Shown: positions 54,791 through 64,000 of the stretch, in pieces
How positions within the stretch are numbered: position 1 is the first letter of the stretch
Layout of the letters: the number at the start of each line of letters is the position of its first letter
Assembly (NCBI RefSeq): GCF_040183065.1
Contig: NC_091120.1
Location: 170,035,488 to 170,099,487 of the forward strand
Length of the DNA: 64,000 nucleotides
Direction of reading: 5' to 3'
Origin: Periplaneta americana
Lineage: Eukaryota; Arthropoda; Insecta; Blattodea; Blattidae
The notes under the pieces: model-generated
What the model was told of the DNA's origin: nothing
Seen by the model: the letters and a program-made list of their open reading frames with translations, nothing else
Databases searched by the model: none
Position numbers and translations under genes: made by a program

Positions 54791-55624
54791 AGTTTCCTTA
54801 AATGTAATTATTCATTAAATAAAAGCTATATTAGTATGGCTGTTTATGTAAATCGGTTTAGGTGTTCTGTTGGACGGGAACCTTTATTTCCATAAGGTTT
54901 TTGACATGCAATTACGATTTTGGGTTTATTTCCAAGAGATCATTCGCACACAGTAATTGTAGCAACAGTTATAAATAAATAAGTTTGACTTTCTGACTAC
55001 GTGATTTAAGTGCTTCTTCCCTACCAGCATTTTCAAAGGGAAAACAAAGTAAACGATACTGATATTCCAGGCTGTATCGTATTTGAAAGCCTTGCATTTC
55101 ATAATCGTTATATTCCATTGTCCAAACGAATTGAAACTACGAATTTGTAATTTAGCGAAACGATCTCTACCTTTACAAAAACAAAGTCATAGCCTGAGTT
55201 CTAGGACATCAATGTGAACATTTTCATGAAGTTGATACTGCATATCTGAGTCTGTACGTTACAGTATTTGTTTTAATTTGTTTTATTTTAGTTCCATTGG
55301 CAAAGTTTTATTTCGATATGTAACAAACCAAAGGTACTCAAGCTGTTTGAGGTGGAGTTGTTGCGTTTTTTTCCCATAAAAAAAACTCATTCCTCTCAGC
55401 GTTTTGTCAATCTCAGGGTTGTGAAAATAAAAATAACATCGTGTACAAAAAGAAATAAAACACATTTTCTGAATCATTTCATTTCAAATCAACACACTGA
55501 TTCTGACTGACGTTCTGGGATTTTGATGAAACTTGGTATAGTGATCTTACATATTTACGAATGGAAATCGTAAGAATTTTTTTTTTAAGTTATTAAATAT
55601 TAATGTTTATATTTCTATTAAAAA
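54791..55624. other. Unassigned DNA
   Basis: No coding region was recognised. Confidence 0.5.
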
Positions 55625-57041
55625 TTAGCCGTACCCGTGCGCTCCGCTGCACTCGTTAGAAATAAATATAAAATAATTACACAATTAAAATAGGACATTT
55701 GATCCAGGGAACATTCGTGTATGATAGAAGGATAAATCGTTTAATATGCTACTTAATTGAAATTGTATTTAAAATATTAAAATGCGATCATTTTGATCCA
55801 GAGACCACTCATTTGGTGCAATGACAATTCCTTTAACATGTTTCTTAATTGTTATTACCAATTATTTTTGGAAAAGCGAAAATTAACAGAAAAATTTTGG
55901 CTACAGATTTATTATGTTTATATTATATTATATCATATTATATTATGTAAAAAGTGTGTTGATAGCGGATGTACTCGAATTAGAAATTTTTAATTTGTTG
56001 TGGGAGCTCTTGAATCTCAGGAGGAACAGCTTTTACAACAGCGCAACATAATCTGCTTGGCTCATTACCCAATTTTTTTGCATTGCAATTATTGCATATA
56101 TATTTTATGTATTTTAACACGATTCAATTGAGCATAGTTAAAATTTGAATTATACAATAATGGATTTCTAAGCTAACGTACTATTACTGCATACTAAATC
56201 AATACACTCTCGTTGTTCGTTAATTCTCTGAGATAAAAATGAATATGTTCATAAACATTATTTTCAGAAATACAGGAAATTAATATACAGAATAACCTAT
56301 CAAGTTTTCTGTGCATAAGAAGCTATTTTAATCTTACCTGTCCTCAATTCACTCACAAGATACTGTAATAACATTATAGCATTATGTCCATCCAGAGAAA
56401 GTACACTTTCCAATGATGAAATAATAATTAATTATACAAATCGGTTAATTTATCTTCTGATATTACTTCATACAAACACAGAAACATTGTCTGTAGGCTA
56501 TGTTTCATAGCTTTCGATTGTTGTGTCCAAGACCCCTTATAGACGAAGTCGTTTGTTTTTTATTTCAATACACCGCCTTAGATGGCAGTTATTTTAATTT
56601 TAAAACTCATTTATCTCATTAAATATCAGTCCTATCTAAATTTTTCAAAGAATAAAACTTATCGGAAATGATTTTTAAAGAAATGTTTGTTATGTAACAT
56701 TTTTCACAAAAATCAGTAATAAGCGAGATATTTCGATTTATTTAATTCAGACCCCCTTATAACCTCCTTTTAAATAATGTATTTTGAATGCCATATAGTC
56801 TAAAATCTAAGTTACAACGAACTTAATTTATATTCCAATTTTCATCGAAATCGGTTCAGCCATTATCGCGTGAAAAGGTAACAAACAAACATACAGACAG
56901 ACAGACAGATATACAAACAAACATTTCAAAAAAGCGATTTTCGGTTTCAGGGTGGTTAATTATATATGTTAGGACCAATTATTGTTGGAAAATCGAAAAT
57001 TACCAGAAAAAATTCGGCTACAGATTTATTATTAGTATAGA
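55625..57041 (-). mobile_element. Non-autonomous Helitron, copy 3, reverse
   Basis: The reverse complement starts TCTATACTAATAATAAA (from 57041) and ends GCGCACGGGTACGGCTAA (55625), a CTAA form of the CTRR terminus, again between A and T. The hairpin before the end is kept. A second 5'-end-like stretch (AATAAATCTGTAGCCAAAAT on the reverse strand, near 55850-55910) lies inside, suggesting a nested or chimeric copy. Confidence 0.85.
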
Positions 57042-57530
57042 TTTCTGTGTCCAAAAGTAGATAATTGCTGTAATGAATTTTACTTACAACACGCGCACAG
57101 ACGTGTTTCCCTCACGACAGATCCAACTCGACTGACTGGCGCGTCAGCGGTAGCTACAGCGCTACTCTGGCTGCAGGCGCGCCAATCTTCACCCAGTCCA
57201 AGGCCGACGCGGAACGGTCCGGCCGAGCTACGAACGCACTGTGTAAGAATCCTGGACTATGTTCAGTGCATCAGAGGAATTTAAGAATATGAACGAAATG
57301 GAAGGAAGTCTTAGTGAATAGTTCAGAACATGACCGTTTATATTGGATCAGTCTTCCAGCATTTTTAATGTCCATATAACCTAATTTAGTTGTCCTTGCT
57401 GAGTGCTTACAGATTACCGAATGAAGTAGCTGCATAATGGCTTTGCTTGTACAGTATTAATTTACATCGATTCTGGTTTAGGATTTTTCGCAGTTTTTGT
57501 CATACTGGGAAAGGATTATGGATACTATCA
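57042..57530. other. Unassigned DNA with a G/C-rich patch at 57085-57240
   Basis: The patch has many CpG dinucleotides (GGCGCGTCAG, CAGGCGCGCC, GACGCGGAACGGTCCGGCCG) in otherwise A/T-rich DNA. No coding frame or repeat match was found. Confidence 0.5.
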
Positions 57531-57534
57531 ACAC

Positions 57535-57740
57535 TGCCGAAGCCACTAGGCACAGCTCAGGCGGTAGATCGTCAACATGCTTCTTTGGAGTTGTGCTCAG
57601 ACGTGGATTAGATTACCTGGTTGGGGTTTTTCTGAGGTTTTTTTACAACGGTAAGACAAACGTCAGGTAATCACATGGCGAATCCTAGGCCTCACCTCGC
57701 TGTTGCCAATTCCATCGATGCTGCGAGTAAATAACCTATA
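57535..57740 (+). mobile_element. SINE-C copy
   Basis: Head GGCACAGCTCAGGCGGTAGA; body GATTACCTGGTTGGGGTTTT and GGCGAATCCTAGGCCTCACC; end CCATCGATGCTGCGAGTAAATA, a damaged form of the shared tail. Confidence 0.8.
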
Positions 57741-58249
57741 GTAAGAGACGCAAGAATACGGTCTGAAGGTCACGCGTAGCCGGTGTGTTGTTACCCAGTT
57801 GAGCTGATTCCCCCCCTCTCTTTTCCCTCCCTTCCCCCTTCCTTTCTCTCTCTCCCTTCTAATGTTACAGGTTAATTTTTATGTCTTACAAGTAAACCAG
57901 TGCTTAAGAGGAAATGATTAATGTGCACTCTATTCTTTAAAAATGTGTATTTCTTGGCGTTTCTATTGTGAAGGTTACGTAAGTAGATAACCTAGTTTTA
58001 AGAGCTTGAAAGCATTGTTCTGAAATCAGCCTTCAATTTCATTGTATGTTGAATGAAAATAAAAAAAATTTGAACAAGGTCGCAGTTGAAAATTTGTTCT
58101 CCATTATTTTTATTATATACATATTAAATTGTATGAATGTTAGTATTTGATAAGACTAATCTTTAGTATCCAATAAGCACAACACAGAGAAGTCTGTTTT
58201 GAAGGTTACGTTAATAGCCTAGTTTTAAAAGTTGAAAGTATTGTTATTT
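57741..58249. other. Unassigned DNA with a pyrimidine tract at 57808-57862
   Basis: A C/T run of about 55 bases (CCCCCCCTCTCTTTTCCC and on). TTGAAGGTTACGT(T/A)A...TAGCCTAGTTTTAA recurs (57970-58015 and 58198-58235), a short direct repeat. No coding region. Confidence 0.5.
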
Positions 58250-58490
58250 TTTTAAATTCTTTATTTTACGACGCTTTATCAACTGCTATGTGATAATGCC
58301 GGCGTAATGAGTCCAGGGTCCAGCGCCGAAAGTTACCCAGCATTTGCTCTTAATGAGTTGAGGGACAACACCGCAAAATACCTCCAGTCAACTTGTTCCA
58401 ACCAGAATTTGAACCCGAACCCGCTCGTTTCAAGGTCAGGCATGCTAATCGTTACTCCACAACGGTGGACAGCAGTGTTCTTATTCTCTA
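58250..58490 (-). mobile_element. SINE-B copy, reverse, diverged
   Basis: The reverse strand has CCACCGTTGTGGAGTAACGA, box B GGGTTCAAATTCTGG, and GAGCAAATGCTGGGTAACTT. The tail ends in the half stem AAAGCGTCGTAAAATAA. Confidence 0.82.
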
Positions 58491-59332
58491 TCATTTCTAT
58501 TATATACATATTAAAATCTGAATATTAATATTTTGCAATGTAAACAATTAAAAAAAATAAGCACATCACAAATCTTCTCAGGCGTCACATGCATATTCGG
58601 AAGAACTATCTGAAAGACTAGACTAGAGATGAACAACGATCGAAAAAGCAAGACTAACAGCGCCCGCAAAGTCAAAAACCCGCACGACAGTGATCTATAC
58701 GTCGCGTCGTTGACGTAAAGACTGCTTGTGAGTGTTTCGAGACGCCGAGATTGATCACTCCCGAAGTCCCGAACGTCAAGCAGCCTTGAATCGCCACAGT
58801 TGTTTATACCTGACTGAACTTTTATCTACTTTGGCAACGTTATATATGTATAAACAATCAAGTAGCCTATTTGAAACATCATCTCTATCTTTCAGTGTAT
58901 AACAATCCGTTCCCCAGTCTTTATTTAATTACTAGGTCCGTATTAAAAGGCTAGGAGTTTTCTTTTCATATGTTTGAGATCAAGTGTGCAATGTCAAGTA
59001 AAAGGATATTAACGTCATGTTTTATGTTTCTTAGAAATGCAAATTTGTTTGAGAATTTTTTTCTATTTATATAACCATAGGTAATATCATATAATAGAAC
59101 CAGGACATTTTGATAACTAAGAAAGTTACGAAATTTTTCCACGTCGACCAAATGCTATTTCGAGAATGATGAGCGAGACTCGAAGCGCTACGAGAATGAC
59201 GAGACGAGACTCGAAAGACAAATGCAACGTAGTGCGAAGGTTTAAAAAAAATAGCCACGTGTAGTTCAAAGGAGAAACTTAGTATATTTTGTACATTTCG
59301 GTTTGTTAAGCAAATGTATATCATTAATACTT
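58491..59332. other. Unassigned DNA
   Basis: A tandem-like GACGAGACGAGACTCGAA stretch lies at 59165-59215. A 57-base block at 59230-59286 recurs at 60066-60123. No coding region was recognised. Confidence 0.5.
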
Positions 59333-59530
59333 ATTTACAAATAGCTTTTAGAGAACCCGGAGGTTCATTGCCGCCTTCACTTAAGCCTACCATCGGTCCC
59401 TATCCTGAGCAAGATTAATCCAGTCCCAGCATCATATCCCGCCTCGCTCAAATTCATTCGTGTATTATCCTCCCATCTACGTCTCTGCCTCCCCAAAAAT
59501 ATTTTTCCCTCAGACCTTCCAAATGCGTAT
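59333..59530 (-). pseudogene. LINE-F 3' end, copy 3
   Basis: The forward strand begins AGCTTTTAGAGAACCCGGAG and follows LINE-F copies 1 and 2 (TTCATTGCCGCC, CCTATCCTGAGCAAGATTAA, TCCTCCCATCTACGTCT). It covers only the last 65 codons or so and is 5'-truncated. Confidence 0.82.
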
Positions 59531-60477
59531 CATTCAGTCCTAATTAAATGAGCTGTTTGTCACTTTCCTCTCCTAACGTCTGGGTCTGTGTTCTAAAAGC
59601 ACAGATAGTGAGTTTTTGTGTTTTGTCCACATGCTGAAGAAGATTAAAGTGCCGTTAGGTTAGACAATAATTTTAGACTTACCGGACATGGTATACCTGC
59701 CTCGGTAAGAGAATAACTCTGTCAGCTCCAACGAGTTGGTCAGCTCGTTTGGGGATTGGTTAGGGGGGAGAGGGTTCTAGAACTTAACCTGCCTATCCCG
59801 TTGCCATGGCTATGCCGCAGCGTTGTCTCATTTCTACGAACAGAAGCTTTGGTTAGTCGTCTCGGAGCCCAAGTACAGAAAGGAATCGTGTGTGTTGTCT
59901 TTCTCTCTTGAATATTTTAATGACTTACATAGTGTACACTAGATAGTGTAACTGCATCTTGGAATAATGGTAAGTGTATAGTGAAATAGTAGAGCAGTGT
60001 TTTTAGTCTAAGTCTCCAGGACTACACAGTAGATATGTTTCAACAGTAACATAGCATAATTGGCGTATAGTGCGAAGGTTAAAAAAATTAGTCACGTGTA
60101 GTTCAAAGGAGAAACTTAGTATAAGTGCCAGTCTTAAAAGTCTGGTGTGGAAATTCGTGTACGATTAGCATACGTATTTAGAAAAAGAGAGACCGGTGTG
60201 GATGGTGTATTATTATTTTCAAGGTACACTCGAGTGCATTGATGGTCGGACGAATTCTACCTACCATATCCCCTTCCCATTGTACAAATGGCAGTTGAAA
60301 TTTGTAGATTTCATGGGTTCAGGCGTTCAGTTTGTTGAGTTCAACCCCGTGCAATTGCGGACTTAGAAACATGGCTCCAAACATTTCACTTATAACAGTT
60401 ATAACTTTATTAGAGGAGGCTCAAATGGAGGTTTTATATAAGTTTACTTATGTTTTTATTTTAAAAGTCAGTTATTC
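59531..60477. other. Unassigned DNA
   Basis: No coding region was recognised. ATGGTAAGT at about 59968 looks like a start codon next to a splice donor but has no further support. Confidence 0.4.
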
Positions 60478-61522
60478 GAATCGACGCTGTATCAACTAGA
60501 TTATTTAGCGTCGTTGGGATTTGTGATAGCGAGATGGTATTTGGCGAGATGAGGCCGAGGATTGGCTATAGATTAGGTTCGTTCCAACAAGTGGTTCATG
60601 GATCAGTTCATGTACGGTTCCTGTACCATCTTATGCGCATGCGCTAGTTGAGCACCTGCTGTGGGATTGAAACTGGACTGGACGCTGTTGGAACGCTTTC
60701 GCGGATCGTTATGTACTAAATCCAGAGATGCTATGACAGTGATCATCTTTGCTAAGAACGGGATGCTTAATTATTATCGTTTCGCAGCTAATTCTAATTG
60801 CAGAAAATAGAATTTCGATCATTTTCTATAAAAAGATGACAAAAAATATGGAAGGCAAGAATTCCGATAATTCAACGTCGTGTATTGGGGACTCTCATCT
60901 AAAAATACTTCTTTTTTTAATTATTAATGTATGTACGTTATTTATTACATTTTAAATCAAAGCTGCATGTTGAAATTGTAATTAACTGTTTCAATACCCA
61001 AATAATTTCCATTCCCTTTCTTTTTGGCGAAAATTTAAATTAAATCTCTAGTTTTATTATTCGTCTGTACTGTCACTTTTCATCTTTAACCTCAATGATG
61101 TGAACAGTCGATCATGTCTTTCTTCAGTATCCAGGAGACGTTGGTGAGCTTATGCGCATGCGCGTCTTGCGTACTCTTCCGTACATGCCTCAACCCGCGG
61201 ACTATTTCTGACCGTTCCGAACCCGTGTCAAAAGCTTGTTGGAACGCCCGACTGCAGTACATGTTTCCGGTTCAGGACTGGTTCGGATTGTGTTGGAACG
61301 CTTTTTCTGTACTGCGCATGCTCATGATGGTTACGGACGGTTCCTGACTGTTGTTGGAACGAACCTATTACCTGACATTCACCTTACGGTTGGAAAAAAA
61401 CCTCGGGAGGGGGGAACCCAACCAGGTAATCAGCCCAAGCGGAAATCGAACCCGCGCCTGACCGCAACTCCGCATCGGCACGCAAGCGCCTCAGCCGACA
61501 GAGCTACGCCGGTGGCCGTTAC
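60478..61522 (-). mobile_element. SINE-C copy, reverse, split by a MITE
   Basis: The 5' half lies at 61368-61522: box A CGTAGCTCTGTCGGCTGAGG, box B GCGGGTTCGATTTCC and body GATTACCTGGTTGGGTTCCC. The 3' half lies at 60478-60575: CCAATCCTCGGCCTCATCTC, then CGACGCTAAATAATC...GATACAGCGTCG. Removing the MITE and one TA joins them into GGTAATCTATAGCC, as in other copies. Confidence 0.9.
60576..61365. mobile_element. 790-bp TA-type MITE inside SINE-C
   Basis: Ends GGTTCGTTCCAACAA (60576) and TTGTTGGAACGAACC (ending 61365) are perfect 15-bp inverted repeats flanked by TA. Sub-terminal GTTGGAACGC and TGCGCATGCGC motifs recur near both ends. Two short reading frames show no transposase motif. Confidence 0.9.
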
Positions 61523-61625
61523 TCCGTATAAAACGTTAATTATTCATTATCCGGAAACATTTAGCCATTAGGTAGAATTACACTATTGACTTCCTTCCTT
61601 TCCACATTGAACACAAAACATCTTA

Positions 61626-61758
61626 AGGCTGGTTCACAATAAACCGGGAACGGAAACGAGAACGGAAATATCGTTAAAATAAATGTACTGTTGTGGATGC
61701 ACACATTTAAATACATTTATTTTAACATTTCCGGTCCCGGTTTATTGTGAACCAGCCT
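61626..61758. mobile_element. 133-bp Harbinger-like MITE
   Basis: AGGCTGGTTCACAATAAACC (61626) is repeated in inverted form to 61758, near-perfect over about 28 bases. TTA duplications flank it (61623-61625 and 61759-61761). Inner sequences (TTAAAATAAATGTA and TACATTTATTTTAA) also pair, so almost the whole element is a hairpin. Confidence 0.9.
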
Positions 61759-61761
61759 TTA

Positions 61762-62274
61762 CTGGTTTTATGGAAGGGGAAGTAAGAGAATTTGTTGTTT
61801 ACATCTATCGACCATCAGTGCAATGAATGTCGTAGAGAGAATTGTAGTGATTTTGAAAATCGACGAACTGTTTTAAAGAGATAATTTGTAGAAACAAAAG
61901 CCGCCCTAAATAAGGGTTCGAAAGATCGGCCTACTAATCAATTCATAAAGAATAATAAGTAAACAAAACAATTTTGTGACACTTGGAAAGAAAAAGAAAA
62001 AACATTAAGATAAGAAAACGATAACTTAAGTTTGCAGGCAACTTTAATTTGCGGGCACTTATTACTATAGTCGAAACAAGATCTAAACTCAAAATAAAAC
62101 TGAATCAAGACTGTTTTCATGATGAAGGTATAATATGTAGGCATATTTATGTATATTTCATAGACTATTGCTATAGCCTATATTGGTAAGGGAAAACATT
62201 TACATTGAAGAAAGTATGAATGTAAGTTCACCCAGGCCGTAAAAATGGAATAACATTGAGCACACATTATTAGA
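61762..62274. other. Unassigned DNA
   Basis: No coding region or repeat end was recognised. Confidence 0.5.
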
Positions 62275-62405
62275 GTAGTAGTCGTTTAGTCACCTGTACG
62301 AATACAGGTTTGAACCTCACAAGTGACACCAATAAAGCAACACTCATGAGGCAATTAAGTCAGGAGATAATTGGGGTAGGGTGGTCAGTTCCTTTCCCCC
62401 TTATT
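62275..62405 (+). mobile_element. SINE-E copy, 3'-shortened
   Basis: It has GTTTAGTCACCTG, CAGGTTTGAACCTCACAAGT, GACACCAATAAAGC and GGGGTAGGGTGGTC, and stops at the C-run near 62400. Confidence 0.75.
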
Positions 62406-62811
62406 AGAGGAGATAGTATAATATTTCCAACAGCCACACGTCGGGAGGCTTGTGCTTGATTGCAACACCGCAGAGAAGTGTCAGGATCGTTTTCGTATTG
62501 GCGCCACTATAGTGTTAAAGGTTAGGCAAAGACCGGAGGAGGTCCGAAGTAACGAACAAAATGCTATCCATGCATGTACACTTCCAACATTAATTATTGC
62601 GTTGCATGTCTTCAAGGTTTGATTATTCTGTACATTTGTTCAGTGTAAGGGAATGAGAGAATCTGAAAGACCTGTTGAAATTTTAATATAATGACAGTAT
62701 TTTCACTCTCCAGGATTTAGGCCTCCTTATACCGATATTCGACTGTGTCTGTCGCAGTCTCTAGCTGTAGTGAGGGTCACATAAGAACAGTTCGTAAAAA
62801 GCAAATGTTCC
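62406..62811. other. Unassigned DNA
   Basis: No coding region or repeat end was recognised. Confidence 0.5.
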
Positions 62812-63070
62812 AGTCTTGTCAGTGTTGCCAACTGTTACCAGATATCACCATATGAAGTAAAATCACGATCCTACGTACTGAATGACTAATTTACTTACTG
62901 TACTTTACCTTTATGTTGGAAGGATATTCAAGTAATTCAATAATTTGTAGCATATTTTCGTAAGCAAACCATAGGAGAAAGACATCAACATGTTAGGTAT
63001 TTTGTCTGGCAATATGAAATTCATTGGTTTGACTGAATTGATTCACGAGACCTAACCTAAAAATGTATTT
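62812..63070. repeat. Interspersed repeat, pair member 2
   Basis: Inverted relative to 47286-47690: CAGTGTTGCCAACTGTTACC...AGATATCACC at the left, GATTCACGAGACCTAACCTA...AAAATG at the right. This copy lacks the ATT run, so its 259-bp length is closer to the ancestral size. Confidence 0.75.
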
Positions 63071-64000
63071 GTTCGACCAGATAAAATTATTAGTACTAAC
63101 TCCGAAAACCGAATATAACCATGAAATGTATGCTTAAGAATACCCCTTACTCATAATTTTAGTTATAATTCCTGTCTCCGATGAGCATAAGTTTATTCCT
63201 TCTTCATTATCTCCAGTCGGTTAAATCTGAAAGTAGAGGAAGTTATCCCCACTCTCGCGGCACGCTTTACGCTTTCTAGGTGGAGTCGCTGCCATAATTT
63301 TTCCTCTTTTGACATTATTGTAATAAAAATCTAAACACAAAAGAAATTCATTAAAATGAGAAATGGTATTTCTATCGATTACCCACCTGCATTATCACAC
63401 CCAAGTATGTTATATTTATTTACACTTAACGTGACTATAGTTTTAAATTGTAACCACAACACATAAAATAACTATTATGTATTAATATTAATACTGATAT
63501 TAATTAATTATTAGTATGCTCAAATTTCTCTAGCTTCCAGTAACTGGCTCAGAAATCTAGTACAATTTTAATTTCATGGAACTCCAGTCTGTCTCAGCTG
63601 CCAACATTAACAGTTACAAAATCACTACCATTTGTAGTATTTGTCAGTATCGAAATTCGAAAGAAGTTGGCAAAAGAAAATTCAACCTGCAAACTAGGAA
63701 ATCACCACAATCCACTAGTATATGTAGTAATGGGGGGAAAATTGTTAGGTTTCACCCTGAGGGTATGAAGTAAGCTGACCCGGACTATAGAGTAGCCACA
63801 GGTTTTCGGCATACGACATTTTATTTTGTATATAAGAATAAACACACACCAAAGTAGATAAATCTAATGTATTCGTAATACGTTTTCCTTATTGAAGGAT
63901 GTAACGACGCTATTAGTTTACAACATGTACTGGTACTCCTCAACCAATTAAAATTAGCAATGGCGAGGTCAGTGCCCGTCGCACATTCATCCTCTAGCTT
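63071..64000. other. Unassigned DNA
   Basis: A 65-codon frame at 63576-63773 has no recognisable domain. No repeat ends were found. Confidence 0.5.

Noticed and set aside
59961..59980. ATGGTAAGT as a start codon beside a splice donor
   Set aside because: Such a motif is expected by chance in 64 kb and no exon follows that I can support.

Overview
This 64 kb window is A+T-rich, intron-scale eukaryotic DNA. It is almost certainly insect nuclear DNA and most likely from a cockroach or termite (Blattodea). That placement rests on the overall mix of repeats (several tRNA-derived SINE families, Jockey/RTE-like LINEs, mariner, hAT, Helitron and Penelope-like remnants, long AAT/ATT microsatellites) and on my recollection that such LINE tails are abundant in Periplaneta; it was not checked by alignment. 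I see no convincing host protein-coding exon, no rRNA and no clearly functional tRNA gene. Nearly every recognisable piece is a mobile element, a remnant of one, or a tandem repeat.

Layout. 1-5.6 kb: a Jockey-like LINE interrupted by a hAT MITE that is itself interrupted by a SINE, then a second hAT MITE and a hAT deletion derivative that keeps only a BED zinc finger and the C-terminal dimerisation region. 5.6-12 kb: two Helitron copies, LINE and SINE fragments. 12.2-13.1 kb: a two-type minisatellite. 13.8-15.4 kb: a hAT element inside a small TA-type MITE. 16-22.2 kb: SINEs and a LINE inserted in a degenerate tandem repeat. 22.6-23.5 kb: a near-perfect palindrome with 365-368 bp arms, each holding a folded tRNA-like sequence; a related unit lies at 32.4-32.9 kb. 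24-30 kb: SINE-in-hAT nest, a decayed LINE and microsatellites. 31.3-32.1 kb: an about 90-bp tandem repeat interrupted by a palindromic MITE. 33.3-41.6 kb: several TIR elements, including a nearly complete mariner with a broken transposase gene. 42-47.7 kb: SINEs and LINE tails. 48.6-50.2 kb: about 15 copies of a 104-bp tandem repeat. 51.9-52.8 kb: two Penelope-like 3' ends arranged head to head, with a hAT MITE in one arm. 53-64 kb: LINE-in-LINE and MITE-in-SINE nests, a third Helitron (reverse strand), and small MITEs.

There is no gene pathway to describe. What the region records is insertion order. Target-site duplications (8 bp for hAT, TA for mariner-like, TTA for Harbinger-like, 10-12 bp for LINE/SINE) let many nests be ordered. 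Several otherwise different SINE families share one 3' tail with a GACGCT...AGCGTC stem-loop, which suggests one LINE partner mobilised them all. Family letters and numbers used here (SINE A-K, LINE-1 to LINE-5, LINE-F, LINE-G) are local labels only.
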